Origin: Palsa-504 sp963739615
Lineage (GTDB): Bacteria > Actinomycetota > Actinomycetes > Streptosporangiales > Streptosporangiaceae
Direction: 5' to 3'
Length of the DNA stretch: 64,000 bases
Assembly: GCA_963739615.1 (NCBI GenBank)
Contig: CAVUBD010000028.1
Span: 248,001-312,000, forward strand
Made by a program: the position numbers and the translations under genes
Shown: piece by piece, positions 17,065-24,950 of the stretch
Numbering within the stretch: position 1 is the stretch's first letter
Layout: each line of letters begins with the position of its first letter
Notes under the pieces: generated by a model
Databases searched by the model: none
The model's input: only the letters and a program-made list of their open reading frames with translations
Told to the model about the DNA's origin: nothing

Positions 17065-19040
17065 CCCTGAACCTGGCGCGAGAAACCCTGGACCGAGCCC
17101 GTGATCACCTGCTCGGCCTGCAGCAACCCGGCGGCTGGTGGCAGGGCGAGCTCGAGACCAACGTCACCATGGACGCCGAGGACCTGCTGCTGCGCGAGTT
17201 CCTCGGCCTGCACGACGACAAGCAGGTCGACGCCGCGGCGCGCTGGATCCGCTCCAAGCAGCGGGCCGACGGCACCTGGGCTAACTTCTACGGCGGTCCC
17301 GGTAACCTCTCGACCACCGTCGAGGCCTACGTAGCCCTGCGGCTGGCCGGCGACGAGCCCGACGCCGCGCACATGCGTGCCGCCCGCGGCTGGATCCTGG
17401 CCGAGGGCGGCGTCGAGGCCACCCGCGTGTTCACCCGGATCTGGCTGGCGCTGTCCGGGCTGTGGTCCTGGGACGAGCTGCCTGTCATCCCGCCCGAGCT
17501 GATCTACCTGCCGGCCTGGTTCCCGCTCAACATCTACGACTGGGGCTGCTGGGCGCGCCAGACCATCGTCGCCCTCGCCGTCGTCCAGTCCTTCCGCCCG
17601 TCCCGCCCCCTTCCCTTCACCATCGACGAGCTGCGGGCCGGCATAACGCCAAGCCGCCCCGCCGACGACGCCTGGGCGCGCGCCTTCAACGCCCTCGACA
17701 AGGCGCTCCACGTCTACGACGCTCGACTGAAGGATCGTTCGTCAGCTTTGGCTGCTATAACGACCAGAAGTGACGAACGTCCGGCGGCTCGCCGCAGGCG
17801 CGGACGGGCCGCCGCGGCGGTACGCCGGGCGGCGCTGCGGCGCTGCGCGGAGTGGATCATCGCCCGGCAGGAGCGTGACGGCTGCTGGGGCGGCATCCAG
17901 CCGCCCTGGGTGTACTCGCTGATGGCGCTGAACCTGCTCGGCTACTCCCTGGACCACCCGGTCATGGCCCGCGGGCTGGCCAGCCTGGACCGGTTCACGA
18001 TCACCGAGGACTCACCGCAAGGCCCGGTGCGCCGCCTCGAGGCGTGCCAGTCGCCGGTCTGGGACACCGTGCTGACCATGATCGCGCTGGCCGACGCCGG
18101 CCTGCCGCCCGACCACCCGGCGCTGGTGAACTCCGCCCGCTGGGTGCTCGGCGAGGAGATCCGCGGGCCGGGCGACTGGCAGGTCCGCCGGCCGGACACC
18201 GCACCCGGCGGCTGGTCGTTCGAGTTCGACAACGACGTCTACCCCGACACCGACGACACCGCCGAGGTCGTCCTGGCGCTGCGCCGGGTGCACCCGGTCC
18301 CCGGCCAGGGAGTCCCCGGCCGGAGCCAGGCCGCCATCGACCGCGGGCTGCGCTGGCTGGCCGGGATGCAGTCCAAGGACGGCGGCTGGGGCGCCTTCGA
18401 CGCCGACAACACCCGCCAGCTCATCAACAAGCTGCCGTTCTGCGACTTCGGCGCGGTCATCGACCCGCCGTCGGCGGACGTGACCGCGCATATCGTCGAG
18501 GCGTTCGCCGCCGAGGGGCGCGCCGGCGAGCCGGCCGTCCGCCGGGGCGTGGTCTGGCTGCTGCGTAACCAGGAACCCGACGGCTCCTGGTTCGGCCGGT
18601 GGGGCGCCAACTACATCTACGGCACCGGCGCGGTGCTGCCCGCGCTGATCGCGGCCGGCGTCAAGGCGTCTAAGCCCGCCATCCGCCGCGCCGTGGCCTG
18701 GCTGGAAGCACACCAGAACGACGACGGCGGCTGGGGCGAGGACCTGCGGTCCTACGGCGATCCCACGCTGGCCGGGCGCGGCCCCTCGACCGCCTCGCAG
18801 ACCGCCTGGGCCCTGCTCGCCCTGCTCGCAGCCGGTGAGCACGGCAGCGAGGCGGCCGAACGCGGCGTCCGCTGGCTGGCGCAGACGCAGCGCCCCGACG
18901 GTTCCTGGGACGAGCCGCAGTACACCGGCACCGGGTTCCCCGGCGACTTCTACATCAACTATCACCTGTACCGCCTGGCCTTCCCGGTCAGCGCGCTCGG
19001 CCGCTACGTAGGGACCCAGTCACCCGGAGGCAGCGCATGA
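17058..19040 (+). CDS. shc: Squalene-hopene cyclase, with internal insert
   Basis: Cyclises squalene to hopene/hopanol at the membrane; 660 residues from GTG 17058, overlapping the upstream gene by seven bases. The catalytic acid motif DTDDTA is at residues 397-402. QW repeats are visible, e.g. KDGGWGAFDADNT, DGSWFGRWGANYIYGT and RPDGSWDEPQYTG. Between HVYD (~221) and the QW helix RRCAEWIIARQERDG there are ~25-30 extra residues (LKDRSSALAAITTRSDERP then Arg-rich), encoded by a palindromic segment with lower GC. This lies between domains, so the enzyme may remain functional. Confidence 0.95.
   Translation: MVALNLARETLDRARDHLLGLQQPGGWWQGELETNVTMDAEDLLLREFLGLHDDKQVDAAARWIRSKQRADGTWANFYGGPGNLSTTVEAYVALRLAGDEPDAAHMRAARGWILAEGGVEATRVFTRIWLALSGLWSWDELPVIPPELIYLPAWFPLNIYDWGCWARQTIVALAVVQSFRPSRPLPFTIDELRAGITPSRPADDAWARAFNALDKALHVYDARLKDRSSALAAITTRSDERPAARRRRGRAAAAVRRAALRRCAEWIIARQERDGCWGGIQPPWVYSLMALNLLGYSLDHPVMARGLASLDRFTITEDSPQGPVRRLEACQSPVWDTVLTMIALADAGLPPDHPALVNSARWVLGEEIRGPGDWQVRRPDTAPGGWSFEFDNDVYPDTDDTAEVVLALRRVHPVPGQGVPGRSQAAIDRGLRWLAGMQSKDGGWGAFDADNTRQLINKLPFCDFGAVIDPPSADVTAHIVEAFAAEGRAGEPAVRRGVVWLLRNQEPDGSWFGRWGANYIYGTGAVLPALIAAGVKASKPAIRRAVAWLEAHQNDDGGWGEDLRSYGDPTLAGRGPSTASQTAWALLALLAAGEHGSEAAERGVRWLAQTQRPDGSWDEPQYTGTGFPGDFYINYHLYRLAFPVSALGRYVGTQSPGGSA
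17736..17779. repeat. Inverted-repeat insertion inside shc
   Basis: Perfect 9-base arms CGTTCGTCA (17736-17744) and TGACGAACG (17771-17779) enclose 26 bases. Within these, CTT-t-GG and CC-ag-AAG extend the stem imperfectly. The segment gctgctataacgaccagaa is clearly less GC-rich than the gene. It coincides with residues not expected in squalene-hopene cyclases, suggesting a small hairpin element inserted in frame. Confidence 0.75.
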
Positions 19041-20611
19041 CGGAGACGATCTCGCACCCTCGCGGCAGCGCCGCCGAGCCAGCGCCTATCCCGGTGAGCG
19101 ATGTGGCCGGGCCGGAGCCGCTGCTCATCTGCGCCCCGATGCGGATCGAGGCCCGCGCTGTCCGGCAGGGCCTGGGCCGCCCCGGGGCCGCAGCTAATCC
19201 CGCCACGGTGCTCCGCACCGGCTATGGCACCGCCCGGGCGGCGCAAGCTGCGCAGGAGCTGAGCAAGCGCTCGTTCGGCCAGCTGGTCATCATGGGCGCC
19301 GGGGCCGGCCTGACCGCGGACCTGCGCCCGGGTGACCTCGTCGTCGGTACCGAGGTGGGCGCGGTCAGCTGCGCCTCGGCGCCGCTGCTGGCCGCCGAGC
19401 TGGCGCGCGCCGGGCTGCGGGCCCAGGCGGGCCCGATCACCACGGTGGACCACCTGGTCCGGCGGGCCGAACGCGCCGCGCTGGCCGCAGGAGGCATGCT
19501 GGCCGCCGACATGGAGTCGGCGCCGCTGGCCGCCGCGGCGGGCGGACGACCGCTGGCCGTGATCCGCGCGGTGTCCGACACCCCGGACCGTCCGCTGGCG
19601 GGCATCGTCTCGGGCGGGCTGGCCGCGCTGCGGTCCCTGCGCGCCGCCGTGCCGGTAGTCGAGCGGTGGGCCGCGGCGTGCGGCACGCGCCAGGTGCTGC
19701 TGGCCGGCCCGCGCTCGTTCTGCGCCGGCGTCGAGCGGGCCATCGAGATCGTCGAACGGGCCCTGGAGCGGCAGGGCCAGCCGGTTTACGTGCGCAAGCA
19801 GATCGTGCACAACACCCGGGTGGTGGGTGACCTGACCAGCCGCGGCGCGGTGTTCGTGGACGAACTCGACGAGGTGCCTGACGGCGCCACCGTCGTGTTC
19901 TCCGCGCACGGCGTATCGCCCGCGGTCCGCGCCGAGGCCTCAAGGCGCGGGCTTTCCGTGATCGACGGGACCTGCCCGCTGGTGTCCAAGGTGCACGCCG
20001 AGGCCCGCCGGTTCGCCGCCGACGGGTACACGGTCGCGCTGATCGGCCACGCCGGCCACGAAGAGGTCGAGGGCACGCTCGGCGAGGCGCCGGACTCGAC
20101 GGTGCTGGTCCAGACGGCGCAGGACGTGGCGGCGTTGCGGCCGCGCGACGGCGAGCGGGTCGCCTACCTGATGCAGACCACGCTGTCGGTCGACGAGGCG
20201 ACCGAGGTATCGGGCGCGCTGCGGGAACGCTTCCCCGCGGTGCGGGCCCCCGGCAGCGACGACATCTGCTACGCGACCACCAACCGGCAGGCCGCGGTGC
20301 GGGCGATCGCGGCCGAATCCGACCTGGTGCTGGTGGCGGGTTCGGCGAACTCGTCCAACTCGGTGCGGCTGGTGGAGACCTGCGAGCGCATCGGTACCCC
20401 CGCCCACCTGATCGACGGCGCGGCCGATATCGAGCTCGGCTGGCTCGCGGGGGTCTCGACGATCGGCCTGACGGCCGGCGCCTCCGCCCCTCCCGCCGTG
20501 GTGGAGGAGATCATTTCGGCGCTCTCGGGACTGGGTCCCCTGTCCGTCTCCGAGCGCGTGACGACCACGGAATCAATCCGGTTCGGCCTGCCCAAGGAGG
20601 TAAGGCAATAA
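19037..20611 (+). CDS. hpnG-ispH: Fusion: HpnG-like nucleoside phosphorylase + IspH
   Basis: One 524-residue chain with two enzymes. Residues ~25-212 form a purine-nucleoside-phosphorylase-like domain (GAGAGLTADLRPGDLVVGTEV, ADMES 157-161, VSDTPD 179-184), as in HpnG, which removes adenine from adenosylhopane. Residues ~217-524 are IspH (4-hydroxy-3-methylbut-2-enyl diphosphate reductase): the [4Fe-4S] cysteines C229 (SFCAGVERA), C313 (DGTCPLVSKVH) and C411 (DDICYATTNRQ), GHAGHEEVEGT and GSANSSNS are all present. No stop or frameshift separates them. The ATG overlaps the shc stop. The fusion links precursor supply to side-chain processing. Confidence 0.92.
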   Translation: MTETISHPRGSAAEPAPIPVSDVAGPEPLLICAPMRIEARAVRQGLGRPGAAANPATVLRTGYGTARAAQAAQELSKRSFGQLVIMGAGAGLTADLRPGDLVVGTEVGAVSCASAPLLAAELARAGLRAQAGPITTVDHLVRRAERAALAAGGMLAADMESAPLAAAAGGRPLAVIRAVSDTPDRPLAGIVSGGLAALRSLRAAVPVVERWAAACGTRQVLLAGPRSFCAGVERAIEIVERALERQGQPVYVRKQIVHNTRVVGDLTSRGAVFVDELDEVPDGATVVFSAHGVSPAVRAEASRRGLSVIDGTCPLVSKVHAEARRFAADGYTVALIGHAGHEEVEGTLGEAPDSTVLVQTAQDVAALRPRDGERVAYLMQTTLSVDEATEVSGALRERFPAVRAPGSDDICYATTNRQAAVRAIAAESDLVLVAGSANSSNSVRLVETCERIGTPAHLIDGAADIELGWLAGVSTIGLTAGASAPPAVVEEIISALSGLGPLSVSERVTTTESIRFGLPKEVRQ

Positions 20612-21615
20612 TGCCCATGCCCATTCGTCAGTCGATGCGCGTCGGGTCCTACCTGATGCGCCAGAAGCTGGCAGGAAATAAGAAGTTTCCGCTGCTCGTC
20701 GAGCTGGAGCCGCTGTTCGCCTGCAACTTGAAGTGCGCGGGCTGCGGCAAGATCCAGCAGCCGCACACCCTCCTCAAGCAGCGGATGCCGGTCGAGCAGG
20801 CGATCGGCGCGATCGAGGAGTGCGGCGCGCCGATGGTGTCCATCGCCGGCGGCGAGCCGCTGATGCACCCGCAGATCGACGTGATCGTGGCCAAGCTAAT
20901 AGAGCGGAAGAAGTTCGTCTTCCTGTGCACGAACGCGCTGCTGCTGCCGAAGAAGCTGGATAAGTTCAAGCCGTCGCCGTACTTCGCCTGGGTGGTCCAC
21001 ATCGACGGGCTGCGCGAACGGCACGACGAGTCGGTCTGCAAGGAAGGCGTGTTCGACGAGGCCGTGGCCGCCATCAAGCTCGCCAAGTCGCGCGGGTTCA
21101 AGGTGAACACGAACACCACGTTCTTCAACACCGACACCCCGCAGACGATCATCGACGTGCTGACCTACCTGAACGACGACCTCGCCGTCGACGAGATGCA
21201 GATCTCGCCCGCCTACGCGTACGAGAAGGCGCCGGACCAGGAGCACTTCCTCGGCGTGACGGAGACGCGGGAGCTGTTCCGCAAGGCGTTCGCGGACGGA
21301 CGGCGCAAGAAGTGGCGGCTGAACCACACGCCGCTGTTCCTCGACTTCCTCGAGGGCAAGACCGACTTCGGCTGCACCGCGTGGGGCATCCCGTCCTACT
21401 CGCTGCTCGGCTGGCAGAAGCCGTGCTACCTGATGTCGGACGGGTACGTGAAGACCTATAAGGAGCTCATCGAGACCACAGACTGGGACTCCTACGGGCG
21501 CGGCAAGGACCCCAGGTGCGCCAACTGCATGGCGCACTGCGGGTACGAGCCTTCGGCCGTCCTCGCCACGACCAGCTCGCTGCGCGAGTCGATCCGGGCC
21601 GTCCGCGGCCTGTGA
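20611..21615 (+). CDS. hpnH: Adenosyl-hopene transferase HpnH (radical SAM)
   Basis: Radical SAM enzyme joining the 5'-deoxyadenosyl group to hopene, first step of C35 hopanoid side-chain formation; 334 residues. The cluster motif CxxxCxxC is at C38, C42, C45 (FACNLKCAGCGK). SIAGGEPLMH is the SAM-binding GGE region. The C-terminus has a Cys-rich segment, CANCMAHCGYEP. The ATG overlaps the stop of the preceding gene (TAATG), with AAGGAGG upstream. It is the last gene of the operon; two hairpins follow. Confidence 0.96.
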   Translation: MPMPIRQSMRVGSYLMRQKLAGNKKFPLLVELEPLFACNLKCAGCGKIQQPHTLLKQRMPVEQAIGAIEECGAPMVSIAGGEPLMHPQIDVIVAKLIERKKFVFLCTNALLLPKKLDKFKPSPYFAWVVHIDGLRERHDESVCKEGVFDEAVAAIKLAKSRGFKVNTNTTFFNTDTPQTIIDVLTYLNDDLAVDEMQISPAYAYEKAPDQEHFLGVTETRELFRKAFADGRRKKWRLNHTPLFLDFLEGKTDFGCTAWGIPSYSLLGWQKPCYLMSDGYVKTYKELIETTDWDSYGRGKDPRCANCMAHCGYEPSAVLATTSSLRESIRAVRGL

Positions 21616-21620
21616 CATGT

Positions 21621-21649
21621 GCCTTAGCTGACCTGGCGGCAGCTAAGGC
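21621..21649 (+). terminator. Hairpin after hpnH (first)
   Basis: Perfect 10-base arms GCCTTAGCTG and CAGCTAAGGC around a 9-base loop, starting 6 bases after the hpnH stop. No T-run follows, as is usual in high-GC actinomycetes. Confidence 0.7.
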
Positions 21650-21656
21650 ACCAGCC

Positions 21657-21685
21657 GGGAGGGGCTTGCCGCGCAAGCCCCTCCC
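21657..21685 (+). terminator. Hairpin after hpnH (second)
   Basis: Perfect 12-base arms GGGAGGGGCTTG and CAAGCCCCTCCC with loop ccgcg. Together with the first hairpin it forms a tandem terminator between hpnH and the convergent RIO kinase gene. Confidence 0.8.
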
Positions 21686-21745
21686 GCGTTCCCGTGTTCG
21701 CGATCAACCTCTACGGCGGCGGCCTGACCATGAGCTAGCCGGCCC

Positions 21746-22684
21746 CTAGCCGAGCATCGCCTCCCGGCCGAGCAGCGCGCCGAGATCCCCCGGCTCCGGC
21801 CGGACGCCGGCCAGCCCGTGCGCGGCGAACCAGCGGCCGACGTTCTCCGCGTCACGGTTGAGGAAGAAGGCGCCGCGCGGGTTCGCGATCACGTCGACCA
21901 CCTGGGGCAGGTCGATCATCACGATCCGCCCCTCGTGCACCAGCAGGTTGTACGCGGACAGGTCGCCGTGCGCTAGGCCGTCCCTGGCCAGGACGACGAG
22001 CGCCGGCACAAGCTGATCCCAGAGCCCGGCCAGTTCGGCCGGGCCGGGCCTGGTCTCGGCCAGCCGCGGCGCGGCGGTACCGTCCGCCGAGCCGATGAAC
22101 TCCATCAGCAGCTCGGTGCCCAGGATCTGCGCCGGGTAGGGGACAGGCACCCCGGCCGCATGCAGCCGGGCCAGCGCGCTGAACTCGGCGGCCGCCCACT
22201 GGCCGGCGATGGCCTGCCGCCCGAACGCGCTCCGGCTCGACACGGCCCGGTTGACCCTGGACTCCCTGGTCCGCCGGCCCTCCAGGTAACCGCTGTCCCG
22301 GTGGAACATCCGGTGCCCGGCATCGCGGTAGCGCTTGGCGGCGAGCAGGCAGGACCTGCTCGTCTGCGGCACGCCCCGCCGGAGCAGGAAGACGTCGGCT
22401 TCCTTGCCGGTCTTCAGGATGCCGAGCTCGGTATCGACCGCGGCCAGTTCGGTCACCAGCCAGCTCGGATAGGGCCTCGGGCCGCGTTCGGTCGGGATGG
22501 ACTGATCCCAGGTCGACCAGCGATCACCGGCCGGCAGCCCGTCGGTCGCGTCGAACTTCTCGATCGGCGGCAGCGCCCGGCGCCGCCGCACGCGCTTGGC
22601 CGTGGCAGGCTCGTCGTCGTCAAGACGCCGCTTACCGCGGCGGGAGGTGAACTCCGCGTCGGGGGCGGAGGAATAGTCGTGCAA
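21746..22684 (-). CDS. RIO-type serine kinase
   Basis: Atypical protein kinase/ATPase of the RIO1 family; 312 residues. ATP-binding region LKTGKEADVFLLRRG, then LAAKRYRD with the lysine; catalytic loop HGDLSAYNLLVH; metal-binding IDLPQ. The N-terminus is basic (RRGKRRLDDDEPATAKRVRRRR). Start is TTG 22684 with GAGGAG eight bases upstream. In eukaryotes and archaea RIO proteins act in ribosome maturation; the bacterial role is unclear. Convergent with the hopanoid operon. Confidence 0.88.
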   Translation of the reverse strand: MHDYSSAPDAEFTSRRGKRRLDDDEPATAKRVRRRRALPPIEKFDATDGLPAGDRWSTWDQSIPTERGPRPYPSWLVTELAAVDTELGILKTGKEADVFLLRRGVPQTSRSCLLAAKRYRDAGHRMFHRDSGYLEGRRTRESRVNRAVSSRSAFGRQAIAGQWAAAEFSALARLHAAGVPVPYPAQILGTELLMEFIGSADGTAAPRLAETRPGPAELAGLWDQLVPALVVLARDGLAHGDLSAYNLLVHEGRIVMIDLPQVVDVIANPRGAFFLNRDAENVGRWFAAHGLAGVRPEPGDLGALLGREAMLG

Positions 22685-22751
22685 GGGTGGTGCTCCTCGG
22701 CTGAGCGGTCAATGGGGCAGGCGACAGCGCACCCGCGACGGGCGTATACAT
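22632..22751 (-). CDS. Possible short leader ORF ahead of the RIO kinase
   Basis: 39-codon frame with an excellent AAGGAGG site (22758-22764) six bases before its ATG at 22751. It begins MYTPVAGALSPAPLTAQP and ends in a basic tail; its last 53 bases overlap the start of the kinase gene in another frame. Either it is translated and couples to the kinase, or the Shine-Dalgarno is a chance match. No homologue is known to me. Confidence 0.3.
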   Translation of the reverse strand: MYTPVAGALSPAPLTAQPRSTTLARLFLRPRRGVHLPPR

Positions 22752-22856
22752 CAGGCGCCTCCTTCCGCTCAGCCGGCCAGGCCGGCCCGGACTCGCTGCA
22801 GGTTGCCACACGCTCCCCGGCCGGCGCAACCGGTTTTCGGCCGTGAAACCCGGCGG

Positions 22857-24263
22857 CTACACCTGGACGAACTCGATCCCGGTGACCCCGCAGAAGGCCT
22901 TCCAGGCGGCGGCGTGGTGACCCAGGTTCATCACCTCGTGGTGCGGCCCCCCGTGCGAGAGCCAGCCGTTCAGGCAGTTGCGCAGCCCGGAGGCCGGCCG
23001 GAACTGCCCGTACGGCATCTCCAGGGCCGGCAGTTCCTGGCTGTCCAGGTTCTCGCCCTCGGCCACCACCAGCCGGAAGCGGTCCCCCTCCAGCGAGACC
23101 AGGGCGGCCAGCGTGGCCGGGCCCGGCTGGTACTGGAACAAGAACGTGGGCGGGTCGGCCAGCCGCCCGATGCCGAGCGGCCGCTTGATCAGCTTCACCG
23201 GCCGGTCGGACCGGGCGATCTTCCAGTTCCCCTCGCCCATGTGGCTCTGCAGGATCGAGTCGGAGGGGAAGTCCATCGCGTACATCTCGGTGAAGTGCGC
23301 GTCGCCGATCAGCGCGTGCCCGGCGGAAACCAGGCACGCGGTCAGCACGTCGCCCTCGGCGGCGTACCCGTAGCCCTTGGCCATCAGGGACGACGCCGCG
23401 GCCAGCGGCAGGCGGCTGAACCGGCCGTCCTCGCCGATGGCGTCGAAGTGCGCCGTGTAGGCGCCGAACCCCCGCCCGGCAAGTATCTGCTCGATCGCCA
23501 CCTGCATCCGGGCGTGGTCGGTGCGCTCCTCGGCGGAGAGCCGCGGGTCGATCTCGAAGTGCTCGTCCTCGAAGTCGATAACGCATGCGACCGCCTCGGC
23601 GCTCGCCTCCTGCATGCCACGCCACATGTCGCCCTGCGCGACCGAGATGATCGCCGGGCCGAGGCTCCGGACCAGCGCGCTCTCATCGACGCGGATGTCA
23701 CCCATCTCGTTCATCGCGTAGCCGAAGATCGCCACCTTGAGCCGCTTCCAGGCGGTGGCCGCGGCCGCCGCGCGGGCCCAGCGTCCCACGTCCGCGCGGA
23801 ACGGCGCGCTCTTCCAGTCATCGGTGAGCACGGTGAACCGCTTGCCCGCCCTGACCATGGCGTTCGCCGTGTCCTGAGCGCCGTGCACGCCCTGGTTGTA
23901 GGTCATGTCCGCCATGTCCCAGGCCGGCGTCACCGCGGGTTCCGGCTGGATGTTGGCCAGCAGGACCGGCAGCCGGGACTCCGAGAGCAGCCGCGCCACC
24001 CGCATGGCCGGCCCGTAGGTGAGCATCACCACCATCACGCCGTCCAGGTCCGCGTTCTCGAACTCGCGCATGGCGCGCTCGGCGTCTTCGCGGTACTTGA
24101 TGGCCTTGCCCGGGATGAACTCCGCCACGCCGGACAGGTGCGCGGCGAGTTCCGCGGCGTACCCTTCCTGCCGCTGCGCGATCCCGGGAATCATGTCGTC
24201 GTACAGGTCCTGCATGATCCCGAGGATGCCGATACGCGGCTCACGCCCGTTCAGAGCGCTCAT
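22857..24263 (-). CDS. araA: L-arabinose isomerase-family protein
   Basis: Ketol isomerase of the L-arabinose/L-fucose isomerase fold; 468 residues, cytoplasmic. Visible: RIGILGIMQDLYDDM at the start, DGVMVVMLTYGPA, conserved acidic segment FEDEHFEIDPRLS, CLVSAGHALIGDAHFTEMYAMDF and QSHMGEGNWKIA; the C-terminus has LSHGGPHHEVMNLG with the metal-type histidine. It is somewhat divergent from E. coli AraA, so the sugar could be another pentose. Third gene of an araB-araD-araA operon under a LacI regulator. Confidence 0.85.
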   Translation of the reverse strand: MSALNGREPRIGILGIMQDLYDDMIPGIAQRQEGYAAELAAHLSGVAEFIPGKAIKYREDAERAMREFENADLDGVMVVMLTYGPAMRVARLLSESRLPVLLANIQPEPAVTPAWDMADMTYNQGVHGAQDTANAMVRAGKRFTVLTDDWKSAPFRADVGRWARAAAAATAWKRLKVAIFGYAMNEMGDIRVDESALVRSLGPAIISVAQGDMWRGMQEASAEAVACVIDFEDEHFEIDPRLSAEERTDHARMQVAIEQILAGRGFGAYTAHFDAIGEDGRFSRLPLAAASSLMAKGYGYAAEGDVLTACLVSAGHALIGDAHFTEMYAMDFPSDSILQSHMGEGNWKIARSDRPVKLIKRPLGIGRLADPPTFLFQYQPGPATLAALVSLEGDRFRLVVAEGENLDSQELPALEMPYGQFRPASGLRNCLNGWLSHGGPHHEVMNLGHHAAAWKAFCGVTGIEFVQV

Positions 24264-24281
24264 AAGGCCTCCTTCTAGCCG

Positions 24282-24950
24282 TCAACGCTGGCCGTAGTAG
24301 TTCTTGTAGCGGGCGTGCAGCGCGTCCACCTGGTCGGCGGGCAGCGGCGCCAGCTCGCCGAAGGCGCGGGCGAGGTGAACGGTGCGCGCCACGTCCTCGC
24401 ACATCACGGCCGCCTTCACCGCGTCCAGGCCGGTGCCGCCGATGGTGAAGACGCCGTGGCTGCGCATCAGCACGGCGGGGGAGCGGTGCCCGGTCAGCGT
24501 GGTGACCACGCCCCGTCCGATCTCATCGCTCCCGATCAGCGCGAACGGCCCGACAGGAACCTCGCCGCCGAACTCGTCCGCCATCGCGGTGATCACGCAC
24601 GGGATGGGCTCTCCGCGCGCCGCCCACGCGGTGGCGTAGGTGGAGTGCGTGTGCACCACCCCGCCGACGCCGGGCATGTGCCGGTAGATGTAAGCGTGCG
24701 TGGCGGTGTCACTGGACGGGCTCAGGCCGTTCGCCGCGACGGGCTTGCCGTCCAGGTCGCAGACCACCATCGACTCCGGCGTGAGGTCGTCGTAGGACAC
24801 GCCGCTCGGCTTGATCACCAGCAGATCCCCCGCCCGCGCGGACACGTTGCCCGAGGTCCACGCGACCAGGTTGTTGCGCACCAGCTCGGCGTGCAGCGCG
24901 CACACCGTCTCGCGCAACGCGGCGACCTCGCTGCTCTCCGCTCGGCTCAT
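24282..24950 (-). CDS. araD: L-ribulose-5-phosphate 4-epimerase
   Basis: Class II aldolase/epimerase of 222 residues, converting L-ribulose 5-phosphate to D-xylulose 5-phosphate. SGNVSAR binds phosphate; the zinc ligands are in VHTHSTYATAWA and MRSHGVFTIGG. Ends KNYYGQR. The ATG at 24950 overlaps the araB stop (ATGA) and has GGGAGG upstream. Confidence 0.93.
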   Translation of the reverse strand: MSRAESSEVAALRETVCALHAELVRNNLVAWTSGNVSARAGDLLVIKPSGVSYDDLTPESMVVCDLDGKPVAANGLSPSSDTATHAYIYRHMPGVGGVVHTHSTYATAWAARGEPIPCVITAMADEFGGEVPVGPFALIGSDEIGRGVVTTLTGHRSPAVLMRSHGVFTIGGTGLDAVKAAVMCEDVARTVHLARAFGELAPLPADQVDALHARYKNYYGQR

